Shown here: positions 9,234 through 17,242 of the stretch, one piece after another | Layout: every line of letters starts with the position of its first letter | How positions within the stretch are numbered: the first letter of the stretch is position 1 | Source: Nitratireductor sp. XY-223 | GTDB lineage: Bacteria > Pseudomonadota > Alphaproteobacteria > Rhizobiales > Rhizobiaceae | DNA length: 64,000 nucleotides | Direction of reading: 5' to 3' | NCBI RefSeq assembly: GCF_004959855.1 | Contig: NZ_SPNT01000001.1 | Coordinates: forward strand, 310,001 to 374,000 | Position numbers and translations under genes: made by a program | Notes under the pieces: generated by a model | What the model saw: the letters and a program-made list of their open reading frames with translations, nothing else | Databases searched by the model: none | What the model was told of the DNA's origin: nothing

Positions 9234-10217
9234 ATGAAGAAAATACTGGCTCTAAGCCTCGGCCTCGCCATGGGGCTCGCAGCGAGCACCGCCCTGGCGG
9301 CGGACAAGCTTACCCTGCAGCTCAAATGGGTGACCCAGGCGCAGTTCGCCGGCTACTACGTTGCCAAGGACAAGGGTTTTTACGACGAGGTCGATCTCGA
9401 CGTTGAAATCAAACCCGGCGGCCCGGACATCGCACCCCCGCAGGTGATTGCCGGCGGCGGCGCCGATGTGATCATCGAATGGATGCCCGCAGCCCTGGCA
9501 TCGCGCGAAAAGGGCGTGCCGCTCGTCAATATCGCGCAGCCGTTCAAGCGCTCCGGCATGATGCTGACCTGCCTGAAGGAAAGCGGCATCACAAAGCCCG
9601 AGGACTTCCGCGGCCGCACGCTCGGCGTCTGGTTCTTCGGCAATGAATATCCGTTCCTTTCCTGGATGAGCCAACTCGGCATTCCGACGGACGGATCGGA
9701 CAACGGCGTGACCGTGCTCAAGCAGGGCTTCAACGTCGATCCGCTGCTGCAGAAGCAGGCCGACTGCATCTCGACCATGACCTACAACGAATATTGGCAG
9801 GTGATCGACGCCGGTATTGCCGCAGAAGACCTGATCACCTTCCAGTATGAAGATCAGGGCGTTGCGACGCTTGAAGACGGTCTTTACGTGCTTGAAGCGG
9901 ACCTCGACGATCCAAAGAGGGTCGACATGTTCCAGCGTTTCGTCAAGGCGTCGATGAAGGGCTGGAAATTCGCCGAGGAAAATCCCGACGAAGCAGCCGA
10001 AATCGTGCTTGAAAACGATGCGACCGGTGCCCAGACCGAAGAGCACCAGAAGCGCATGATGCGCGAGATCAACAAGCTTGTCGCCGGTTCGGACGGCACG
10101 CTGGATCCCGCAGACCACGACCGCACCGTCCAGTCGCTGCTGGCCGGCGGATCGGACCCGGTGATCACCAAGGAGCCGGAAGGTTCGCACACGGACAAGA
10201 TCACCAGCGGCATGTGA
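9234..10217 (+). CDS. ABC importer periplasmic binding protein (NMT1/THI5-like)
   Basis: A 327-residue secreted protein. The start at 9234 gives signal peptide MKKILALSLGLAMGLAASTA with cleavage after ALA and an AGGAG site eight bases upstream; a GTG at 9225 is in frame but would lie on the ribosome site. The mature N-terminus (LQLKWVTQAQFAGYYVAKDK) is typical of NMT1/THI5-like receptors. Members bind pyrimidine-type ligands such as hydroxymethyl- or formylamino-pyrimidines, which fits a pyrimidine catabolic operon. The actual ligand is inferred. Confidence 0.87.
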   Translation: MKKILALSLGLAMGLAASTALAADKLTLQLKWVTQAQFAGYYVAKDKGFYDEVDLDVEIKPGGPDIAPPQVIAGGGADVIIEWMPAALASREKGVPLVNIAQPFKRSGMMLTCLKESGITKPEDFRGRTLGVWFFGNEYPFLSWMSQLGIPTDGSDNGVTVLKQGFNVDPLLQKQADCISTMTYNEYWQVIDAGIAAEDLITFQYEDQGVATLEDGLYVLEADLDDPKRVDMFQRFVKASMKGWKFAEENPDEAAEIVLENDATGAQTEEHQKRMMREINKLVAGSDGTLDPADHDRTVQSLLAGGSDPVITKEPEGSHTDKITSGM

Positions 10218-10241
10218 TCGCTGACGTTTTTTGGATAAAGG

Positions 10242-10266
10242 AAAGGGGCCTGCGGGCCCCTTTTTC
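10242..10266 (+). terminator. Rho-independent terminator of the pyrimidine operon
   Basis: AAAGGGGCC (10242-10250) pairs with GGCCCCTTT (10255-10263) across a TGCG loop and is followed by T's. It lies 25 bases after the binding-protein stop and just before the convergent GMC oxidoreductase gene. It would end transcription of the rut-type operon. Confidence 0.85.
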
Positions 10267-10276
10267 GTTGTGTGCC

Positions 10277-11890
10277 CTAGGCCGCCCGGTCCTCCTTGAT
10301 CATGTCCGCCGCCTTCTCGGCGATCATGATGGTCGGCGCGTTGGTGTTGCCGCCGGTCAGTGTCGGCATGACGGATGCATCGACGACCCTCAGCCCGTCC
10401 ACGCCCCGGACCATCAGGCGCGGGTCGACGACGGCCATATCATCGGTGCCCATCTTGCAGGTGCCGACCGGGTGATAGACCGTGTCGGCGCGGTCGCGAA
10501 TATCCTGGCGCAATTCGTCGTCGCCGAGACCGGAATAGGGATAGACATCCTTCTTGCGGAAGGGCTGAAGGGCAGGGGCCTCGAGGATCTGGCGGGTCAT
10601 CTTGACGCCGGCAAGCAAGGAATCCTCGTCACGGCTGTCGGCCAGGAATTTCGGGTCGATGCGCGGCTGCTTCAGCGGGTCTGAATCCATGAGGCCGACC
10701 TCACCGCGCGAGTGAGGCCTCAGGATGCACACATGGCAGGAATAGCCATGGCCGATGTGCATTTTGCGATTGTGGTCGTCGACAATGCCGATCACGAAAT
10801 GGAGCTGGACGTCGGGGCGCTCAAGCGACGGGTTGGTTTTGAGAAATGCGCCCGCCTCGGCAATGGGCGATGCCAGCATGCCATTGCCGGTGCGCGCCCA
10901 TTCGAAGGCGGCGGCCACCTGCTTGTCCAGCCGCTTCGGCGTGATGCCGAGCACGTCCCACGTGCCGGTCTTGCTGGCGAAGACGTAATCGAGGTGATCC
11001 TGCAGGTTCTTGCCGACTCCGGGCAGCTCATGCACCGTCTCGATGCCGTGCGCGCCCATTTCCTCCGCCGGCCCGATGCCGGAAAGGAGAAGCAGTTGCG
11101 GCGAGTTGAATGCGCCGCCGCTTAACAGAACCTCGCGGTTGGCCTTGACCTGCTTTTCCTCGCGGCCGACGCGGTAGGCGACCCCGACCGCGCGATTGCC
11201 TTCGAAGAGGATGCGCGTGGCGTGGGCATTGGTGACGATGGTGAGATTCGGCCTGTCCTCGTTCGGATGGACATAGGCGGCGGCGGCCGAACAGCGTTCG
11301 CCGTTCTTTTCGGCACTGTGGAACTGGGTGACCTGGTAAAGGCCGACACCCTCCTGTTCCGGCCCGTTGAAATTCTCGTTGTGGACATGCTGGCATTGCT
11401 TGGAGGCTTCGATGAAGGCGTGGCTGATCGGGCGCGGCGATCGCTGGTTCGAGACCTGAAGCGGACCGCCTGTGCCGTGCAACTCGTTGCCGCCTCTTTC
11501 GTTGTTTTCCGCCTTGCGGAAATAGGGCAGGACCGCGTCGAAAGACCAGCCATCGCAGCCCAGATTCGCCCAGTCGTCGTAGTCCGAGCGGTGACCGCGG
11601 ATATAGATCATCGCATTGATGGCGCTCGAGCCGCCCAGTGCCTTGCCCCGCGGCTGGTAGCCCTGGCGCCCGTTGAGGCCCGGCTGCGGTACGGTCTCGT
11701 AGGCCCAGTTGTTGATCTTCAACGGCCAGCCGGAGAGCGTGGCCGCCGTTCCGACCGGCATGCGCACAAGCAGGCCCTTGCCGTCACCACCGGCCTCGAG
11801 CAGGCAAACCGAGACGTCGGGGTCCTCGCTCAGTCGCGCGGCGAGAACCGAGCCGGCCGAGCCGCCGCCGACGATCACATAATCAAACAT
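10277..11890 (-). CDS. GMC-family flavin oxidoreductase (choline/alcohol dehydrogenase-like)
   Basis: A 537-residue FAD enzyme of the glucose-methanol-choline family. The N-terminus FDYVIVGGGSAGSVLAARLS binds the FAD ADP moiety. GMC signature regions are PRGKALGGSSAINAMIYIRG and GAFNSPQLLLLSGIGP. The C-terminal catalytic histidine region is YHPVGTCKMG. The start at 11890 is preceded by GGGAGG; an upstream ATG in frame has no support. Choline, polyethylene glycol and long-chain alcohols are oxidised by relatives. The divergent neighbour is an alkylsulfatase-like enzyme, so a fatty alcohol is a reasonable guess, but betaine aldehyde dehydrogenase partners are absent. Confidence 0.88.
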   Translation of the reverse strand: MFDYVIVGGGSAGSVLAARLSEDPDVSVCLLEAGGDGKGLLVRMPVGTAATLSGWPLKINNWAYETVPQPGLNGRQGYQPRGKALGGSSAINAMIYIRGHRSDYDDWANLGCDGWSFDAVLPYFRKAENNERGGNELHGTGGPLQVSNQRSPRPISHAFIEASKQCQHVHNENFNGPEQEGVGLYQVTQFHSAEKNGERCSAAAAYVHPNEDRPNLTIVTNAHATRILFEGNRAVGVAYRVGREEKQVKANREVLLSGGAFNSPQLLLLSGIGPAEEMGAHGIETVHELPGVGKNLQDHLDYVFASKTGTWDVLGITPKRLDKQVAAAFEWARTGNGMLASPIAEAGAFLKTNPSLERPDVQLHFVIGIVDDHNRKMHIGHGYSCHVCILRPHSRGEVGLMDSDPLKQPRIDPKFLADSRDEDSLLAGVKMTRQILEAPALQPFRKKDVYPYSGLGDDELRQDIRDRADTVYHPVGTCKMGTDDMAVVDPRLMVRGVDGLRVVDASVMPTLTGGNTNAPTIMIAEKAADMIKEDRAA

Positions 11891-12101
11891 GGCTGAATTC
11901 CTCCCTGAGCCAATCGATTGCGGGCCGCGCCCCCACACGCAGGCGTTTACATGTAGCACATTCCGATCTAAAAAAAACAGAATGATCGGTCTTGTTTGCT
12001 GCTATTGCCTGAGGACTGCCGGGAGCGTCCGTGACAGTCCCAGTGATCGGTGTGTGTGCAATGCGCAGACTGTGGGGCGGAAACCGGGAGGGAAATCATA
12101 G

Positions 12102-13880
12102 ATGGCGCGATTTTTGTGGGGACTGGTCTGCGGGATAGTGCTGAGTGTGGTCGTGGCCGGCGGCGGACTTTACCTGGTGCTCAATCCGCCGGGTGCGAAA
12201 GCCGGCGGCGAAGCAAGAACCTTCGCGCCGGTGTCCGCTGACGCCGTCGATCCGAGCCTCGAAGCGCATACCGAGATCTTCGCCCGCAGTTTCGAGGAGG
12301 TGGTGCCCGGTATCCATCTCGCCATCGGCTACGGGCTGGCGAATGTCATCATTGTCGACGCGCCGGACGGTCTGATCATGGTCGACGCGCTGGAGAGCAT
12401 GGAAGCGGCCAACGGGCTGCTGCCGGGTATCCGGGCGCTGCGCGAAAAGACCGGCAAGGATGTGACCGACATCATCTACACCCACAACCACGCCGACCAC
12501 GTGTTCGGCGCCGGCGTCTTCACCGCCGACCAGGAGACGCCGGTGCGCATCTGGGCGCACGAGGATACCGAGGCGCGTGTCCACGAGGTCGTCAACGTGC
12601 TGCGGCCGATTATCTATGAGCGTTCCATGCGCCAATTCGGCACGTTCCTGTCTGACGGGCAGCTGGAGAACGCCGGTATCGGCCCGTTCCTGTTGACCAA
12701 CGAGAATGCCCGAATCCATTTCGAGGCCGTCAGCCACCCCATCAGCGAGAAGGAAGTGCGCCTGCAGATTGCCGGCGAGACCGTGATCATCCGGGAGGCG
12801 ATCGGCGAGACCGATGATCAGCTGATGATCTACCTGCCGGACAGGAAGGCACTGCTTCCGGCCGACAATTACTATCACGCCTTCCCCAATCTCTATGCCA
12901 TCCGCGGCACGCCGTACCGCGACGTCCTGGAATGGTCGAAGAGCATCGACGCAATGCTCGGCTTCGACATGGACGTCATGATTCCGCAGCACTCGCGCCC
13001 GGTACACGGCGCCGACGAGATCAGGAAGCGGCTCACCGACTATCGCGACGCCATACAGTTCGTCCACGACCAGACGGTGCGGATGATCAACAAGGGCATG
13101 ACGCCCGACGAGATCGTCGCGGTGCTGGAGCTGCCGCCGCACCTGGCCGCGGCGCCGCACCTGCAGCCGTTCTACGGCCGCGTCGACTGGGCCGCGCGCG
13201 CCGTGTTCTCCGGCTATCTGGGCTGGTTCTCCGGCGACCCGAAGGATTTGCTGCCGCTATCCGAGCCGCGCGAGGCCGAGCTGATGGTCGAGCTGGCCGG
13301 CGGCGCCGGCAACGTCAAAGACCACTTTAATGCCGCAATGGAACGTGGCGAGCCGGAATGGGCGCTGGTGCTGGCCTCGCATCTCGATGAAACGGGCGAC
13401 GAAGCGGCCGCCGAGATGCGGTCAATGGCGCTCGAGGCCCTTGGGGAGCGGGAAATCTCGGCGACCGGCCGCAACTATTTCCTGACCTCCGCGGCCGAAG
13501 CCGGCGGCTTTGAAATTCCGCCGGTGAAGACCTGGCTGACGCCGCAGGAAAACCTCACCGGGTTCCCGCTGCGGCCCTATCTGGAATTCCTGCAGGTCTC
13601 GTTGAAGGCGGAGGAGGTGCTCGACAAGGAAGTCGCCTATTGCTTTGCCTTCAGCGACCCTGAGGAGAACTACACGCTGCGCATCCGGCGCGGCGTCGCG
13701 ATCCTGACGGAGGAACTGTCGGGCGACTGCGTCGGCACTGTCTCGATGCCGGCCGCCACCTTCAAGGCGCTTGGCGCCAAACACACCAATCCGGCGGCCG
13801 CGCTCGCCTCCGGCGACATGCAGGTCGAGGGCGGCCTCAACGGTTTTATCGCGTTCATGGATTATTTCGAGCAGTCCTAG
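12102..13880 (+). CDS. Membrane-anchored alkylsulfatase-like metallo-beta-lactamase-fold hydrolase
   Basis: A 592-residue protein. It has an N-terminal membrane segment (about residues 4-27), a metallo-beta-lactamase domain with THNHADHVFG (metal residues 128-133), an alkylsulfatase dimerisation domain (about 330-480) and a C-terminal SCP2-like lipid-binding domain (about 485-590). This is the BDS1/SdsA/YjcS layout for hydrolysing sulfate esters of primary or secondary alcohols. The second metal site reads ADNYYHAF, where SdsA1-type enzymes have Glu-Asn-Ala, so one ligand may be Asp. A strong GGGAGGGAA site precedes the ATG. Confidence 0.84.
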   Translation: MARFLWGLVCGIVLSVVVAGGGLYLVLNPPGAKAGGEARTFAPVSADAVDPSLEAHTEIFARSFEEVVPGIHLAIGYGLANVIIVDAPDGLIMVDALESMEAANGLLPGIRALREKTGKDVTDIIYTHNHADHVFGAGVFTADQETPVRIWAHEDTEARVHEVVNVLRPIIYERSMRQFGTFLSDGQLENAGIGPFLLTNENARIHFEAVSHPISEKEVRLQIAGETVIIREAIGETDDQLMIYLPDRKALLPADNYYHAFPNLYAIRGTPYRDVLEWSKSIDAMLGFDMDVMIPQHSRPVHGADEIRKRLTDYRDAIQFVHDQTVRMINKGMTPDEIVAVLELPPHLAAAPHLQPFYGRVDWAARAVFSGYLGWFSGDPKDLLPLSEPREAELMVELAGGAGNVKDHFNAAMERGEPEWALVLASHLDETGDEAAAEMRSMALEALGEREISATGRNYFLTSAAEAGGFEIPPVKTWLTPQENLTGFPLRPYLEFLQVSLKAEEVLDKEVAYCFAFSDPEENYTLRIRRGVAILTEELSGDCVGTVSMPAATFKALGAKHTNPAAALASGDMQVEGGLNGFIAFMDYFEQS

Positions 13881-13982
13881 GCGGGCGATGTTCAGGAATT
13901 CCGGATCAGCGCCATACGCCCGCCACAGCGGTCGTGTTAGGATGGACGACAGGCGCACCACTCCAGATATCAGGAGGCTCGG

Positions 13983-14267
13983 ATGGCACTGAACAGATTC
14001 ATCATCGAACGCGATATTCCCGAAGTCGGCTCGCTCGACCGCGAGCAATTGGCCGGCGCGGCGGCAAAGTCGAACGAGGCGCTGGCCCAGCTTGCGCCCG
14101 ACATACAGTGGGTCGAGAGCTTTGTCGCGGGCGACAAGACCTTTTGCGTCTACCTGGCGAAGGATGAGGACGTGATCCGCAAACACGCCGAGATCAGCGG
14201 GTTTCCGGCAACAAAGATCACGCCGATCCGCAAGATGATCGATCCGACGACCGAAAAGGCGTCCTGA
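13983..14267 (+). CDS. DUF4242 domain small protein
   Basis: A 94-residue soluble protein matching the DUF4242 pattern: start RFIIERDIPEVGSL, middle WVESFVAGDKTFCVYLAKDE, end IRKHAEISGFPATKI. An AGGAGGC site overlaps the approach to the ATG. It lies 102 bases after the alkylsulfatase-like gene on the same strand. Members are small alpha/beta-barrel ferredoxin-like proteins, some reported as nickel-binding. No specific role is known to me. Confidence 0.8.
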   Translation: MALNRFIIERDIPEVGSLDREQLAGAAAKSNEALAQLAPDIQWVESFVAGDKTFCVYLAKDEDVIRKHAEISGFPATKITPIRKMIDPTTEKAS

Positions 14268-14359
14268 CACTCAGGAAACGTCCCAGGGATGCCGGGCACG
14301 GCGCGGCCATCGGGTCTCGCGGTTTTTTCCGTGCGTTATGGTTGTGGTAACACGTCGAT

Positions 14360-14731
14360 ATGGGCCAGGGTAAACGCACCATCTTGACGGGGATTCGCAG
14401 GGCGTTCCTGCGGCACCAGCTTTGGGTGGTCAACTGGTCGCTGGAATTGCCGGTCATATCGACTTTGTTTGTTGGCACGCTTTTTGTGTGGTTTGTTGCG
14501 CCCGCGCTGGTTCTCTCGCCGCTGTATATCTACTTGATACATAACGGGTTTCTGGGAAACGGAAATCTCGTTGCGAATACAGTGGTTATTTTCTTTTCCG
14601 GCGTAGCTGCGGTCGCACTTTTTGTGTGGCTATGGGAATGGTATCTCATCTCAGTTTGCCTGATGTTTGGCGCCAAGCAACCGGCATTTCGCAAGCAGGA
14701 AGAACTCCAGATGGAACTCTCGTCCGAATAA
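14360..14731 (+). CDS. Small hypothetical membrane protein
   Basis: A 123-residue protein with two clear membrane segments (about residues 32-59 and 71-99), a basic N-terminus and an acidic, charged C-terminal tail. I do not recognise a family. Base composition is more AT-rich than its neighbours. No good ribosome site is visible before the ATG, so the start is uncertain. It converges with hemN, ending 12 bases before the hemN stop. The hydrophobic pattern on this strand is better than on the opposite one, which favours a real gene. Confidence 0.55.
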   Translation: MGQGKRTILTGIRRAFLRHQLWVVNWSLELPVISTLFVGTLFVWFVAPALVLSPLYIYLIHNGFLGNGNLVANTVVIFFSGVAAVALFVWLWEWYLISVCLMFGAKQPAFRKQEELQMELSSE

Positions 14732-14743
14732 AGACCAGCGCCC

Positions 14744-16096
14744 TTAAACCGATACGGAGTGACGGGCCGTTCCCTTGCGCAGGTAACGGTCGAATTCCGC
14801 GGCGATGGTGCGTACATAGGGGCGTCCGGTTTCGGTCACCCGGTAGGCGCCGGCGTCCTTGACGAAAAGGTCGTGGCCGTCGGACTTCACGAGCGCGTCC
14901 GCTTCCTCCAGCACCGTTTCGGCGGGTTGGCCGAAGCGTGACCGCAACTCGTCGCCCGAAAAGCCGAAATCGCACATCAGCCGCTCGATCAGCCAGCCGC
15001 GCATCGTGTCGTCCTGCGACAGCTCAAGCCCGCGGACCGTCGCCAACCCGCCTTCGGCATCGACGCGGCGCTGGTAGTCGTGGGTGGACGGCGTGTTCTG
15101 CACGTAGCCCTGCGGCAGCCGGCCGATCGACGATGCACCGAGCCCGATCAGTGCGTCGGCATCATCGGTCGTGTAGCCCTGGAAATTGCGGCTCAGGCTG
15201 CCGTCGCTTTCGGCGCGGCTGAGCGCGTCGTGCCGGCGCGCGAAGTGGTCCATGCCGATGCGGCGATAGCCGTTTTCGGTCAGCAGTTCCGCGGCGCGGC
15301 TGGCCTGTGCGAAACGCTCTCCAACATCCGGCAGCACGCTTTCGTCGATCATGGTCTGGTGCTTCTTCATCCAGGGCACATGCGCATAGCCGAACAGCGC
15401 GACGCGGTCCGGCTTGAGCGAACGGACCTTTGCCACGGTATCGTCAATGGTTGCCAGCGACTGGTGCGGCAGGCCGTAAAGCATGTCGAGATTGACCGAC
15501 GCGACGCCGCGTGCGCGCATCACCTCCACGACAGTGCGGGTCTGCCTGAAGGTCTGCGGGCGGTTGATCGCCGCCTGGACCTTCGGGTCGAAGTCCTGGA
15601 CGCCGAGGCTGGCACGGGTGACCCCGAATTCCGCCATGGCGTCGTATTTTTCCTCGTTGAGATCGTTCGGATCCATTTCGATGCTGATTTCGGCATTGGG
15701 CGAAACATCGAAATGCATGTCGATGGCCGATCTCAGCGCCGCGAAATCCGCCGGCTCCAGCATGGTCGGCGAGCCGCCGCCGAGATGCAGGGCGGTCACC
15801 TCGGTTAATTCGCCCATCAGGCCACCGACCGTTGATATTTCTTTGTATAGCGATTGAAGATACCGCTCTATCGGCTTGTATTGACGCGTTTGTTTGGTCG
15901 TGCAGCCGCAGAACCAGCAGAGCCGGTCGCAAAACGGAATGTGGACATAGAGCGAGACCGAGCTGCCGCGCGGCAGTGCCTTAAGCCATGCCCGGTACGT
16001 CGCGTCGTCGAAGTCGCCCCTGAAATGCGGGGCCGTCGGGTAGCTGGTGTAGCGGGGCGTCGGCCTTTTCAGTTTCTCGATCAGGATGTCGTGCAT
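14744..16096 (-). CDS. hemN: Oxygen-independent coproporphyrinogen III oxidase HemN
   Basis: A 450-residue radical SAM enzyme. The 4Fe-4S motif is HIPFCDRLCWFCGC (Cys56, Cys60, Cys63, with Cys65 following). The N-terminal RPTPRYTSYPTAPHF and the Gly-rich LHLGGGSPTML are typical of true HemN rather than HemW. It converts coproporphyrinogen III to protoporphyrinogen IX for haem under low oxygen. The start at 16096 replaces a longer in-frame ATG at 16132 because HemN begins at this point. An FNR-like box at 16194-16207 lies about 100 bases upstream. Confidence 0.94.
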   Translation of the reverse strand: MHDILIEKLKRPTPRYTSYPTAPHFRGDFDDATYRAWLKALPRGSSVSLYVHIPFCDRLCWFCGCTTKQTRQYKPIERYLQSLYKEISTVGGLMGELTEVTALHLGGGSPTMLEPADFAALRSAIDMHFDVSPNAEISIEMDPNDLNEEKYDAMAEFGVTRASLGVQDFDPKVQAAINRPQTFRQTRTVVEVMRARGVASVNLDMLYGLPHQSLATIDDTVAKVRSLKPDRVALFGYAHVPWMKKHQTMIDESVLPDVGERFAQASRAAELLTENGYRRIGMDHFARRHDALSRAESDGSLSRNFQGYTTDDADALIGLGASSIGRLPQGYVQNTPSTHDYQRRVDAEGGLATVRGLELSQDDTMRGWLIERLMCDFGFSGDELRSRFGQPAETVLEEADALVKSDGHDLFVKDAGAYRVTETGRPYVRTIAAEFDRYLRKGTARHSVSV

Positions 16097-16193
16097 CAGG
16101 CAGCTCCGTGGGATTGTCCCGGAGCGCCGCAACAGTGCGGAAACGGCCGGAACAGGACTGCCGGTTGTCTACAGCAGCTCGCGCCAGCCGATA

Positions 16194-16207
16194 TTGATCC
16201 TGGTCAA
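16194..16207. promoter_or_regulatory. FNR box between hemN and fnrL
   Basis: TTGATCCTGGTCAA matches the FNR consensus TTGAT-N4-ATCAA at 9 of 10 defined positions. It lies between the divergent hemN and FNR regulator genes, about 104 bases from the hemN start and 180 from the regulator start. It probably activates hemN in low oxygen and may also autoregulate the FNR gene. Confidence 0.78.
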
Positions 16208-16386
16208 AGGGTGAGACAATTGGCTGCAGCCGGTTGCAGGAAGCGTGGAACGTGCTGAAATAAAACAAGGAATGGTGATTGCCACGCTCGTGCGGCCGGG
16301 TGTCGGGTGTCGGAGACAATAGGTCGCATTCCAGTCGAAAGTGTAATAGTAAAAAGAATGCACCGGCAGACAACCGGACTATAAAA

Positions 16387-17115
16387 ATGACAGAACAGCG
16401 CAGGGATATTCACAACTCCGAGATGCCGGCCTTGTGCCAGGCCTGCGAAGCGCGCCATCACGGCATGTGCGGGGCGCTGAATCCGGGTGAGCTGACGCAT
16501 CTGAACAAGGTCGCCAACCGCCGCGAGGTCAAGCCCGGGACGGCACTGGTCGCCGACAGCGAGCCCGTGACCCACTATTCGAACATCCTTTCTGGCGTCG
16601 TCAAACTGACGAAGATTCTCGCCGACGGGCGGCAACAGATCGTCGGTCTGCAGTTCGCTCCCGATTTTCTTGGCCGTCCGTTCAAGACGTCCAGCGACAC
16701 CAATGCCGAGTCGGCAACGACAGTGCGGCTGTGCACATTCCCGCGCAGCGCCGTCGACCGGATGATCGAGGAAAGCCCGAATCTCGAGCACAGGCTCCTG
16801 GAGCAGACGCTCAAGGAACTGGACGAGGCGCGCGGCTGGATGGTCACGCTCGGACGCAAGACGGCGGCGGAAAAGGTGGCGAGCTTCCTCTACCTGATCG
16901 CCACCAATATCGATCCCGCATCGGACGGCGGAACGGACATCTCCTTCGACCTGCCGCTGACGCGGGCCGACATTGCCGATTTTCTCGGCCTGACCATTGA
17001 AACCGTGAGCCGCCAGATGACCAAGCTGCGCAAGGACGGGGTTATCCAGATCGAGAATAACCGCCATGTGAGCGTGCCCGACATGGAAAGGCTGGCGCAC
17101 CGGGCGAGCATCTGA
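16387..17115 (+). CDS. fnrL: FNR-type oxygen-sensing Crp/Fnr regulator
   Basis: A 242-residue Crp/Fnr activator. The N-terminal cysteines LCQACEARHHGMCG (Cys17, Cys20, Cys28) and Cys116 (VRLCTF) fit the 4Fe-4S oxygen sensor of FNR/FnrL/Anr. A cyclic-nucleotide-like barrel follows (about 30-150). The C-terminal helix-turn-helix contains IETVSRQMTKL, with the Glu, Ser and Arg that read TTGAT half-sites. FNR boxes occur next to hemN and ccoN, both expected targets. The start at 16387 is chosen by homology of the Cys-rich start. Confidence 0.93.
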   Translation: MTEQRRDIHNSEMPALCQACEARHHGMCGALNPGELTHLNKVANRREVKPGTALVADSEPVTHYSNILSGVVKLTKILADGRQQIVGLQFAPDFLGRPFKTSSDTNAESATTVRLCTFPRSAVDRMIEESPNLEHRLLEQTLKELDEARGWMVTLGRKTAAEKVASFLYLIATNIDPASDGGTDISFDLPLTRADIADFLGLTIETVSRQMTKLRKDGVIQIENNRHVSVPDMERLAHRASI

Positions 17116-17242
17116 GGCGACGGCGTCGCTCCGGCCTGTCCGGTCGGGGTCGGGTCACTTAATTTGGCCATGATCGTCATTGTACAACACCAGCTTGTCT
17201 GAAACCGGGGACGCAACCTGAAACCGGTTTTGCTGTCGATCG

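Noticed and set aside
11889-12101. A 70-codon plus-strand frame in the spacer between the GMC oxidoreductase and alkylsulfatase-like genes
   Set aside because: It starts within the GMC gene's own start region, shows no protein-like pattern and probably covers the divergent promoter.
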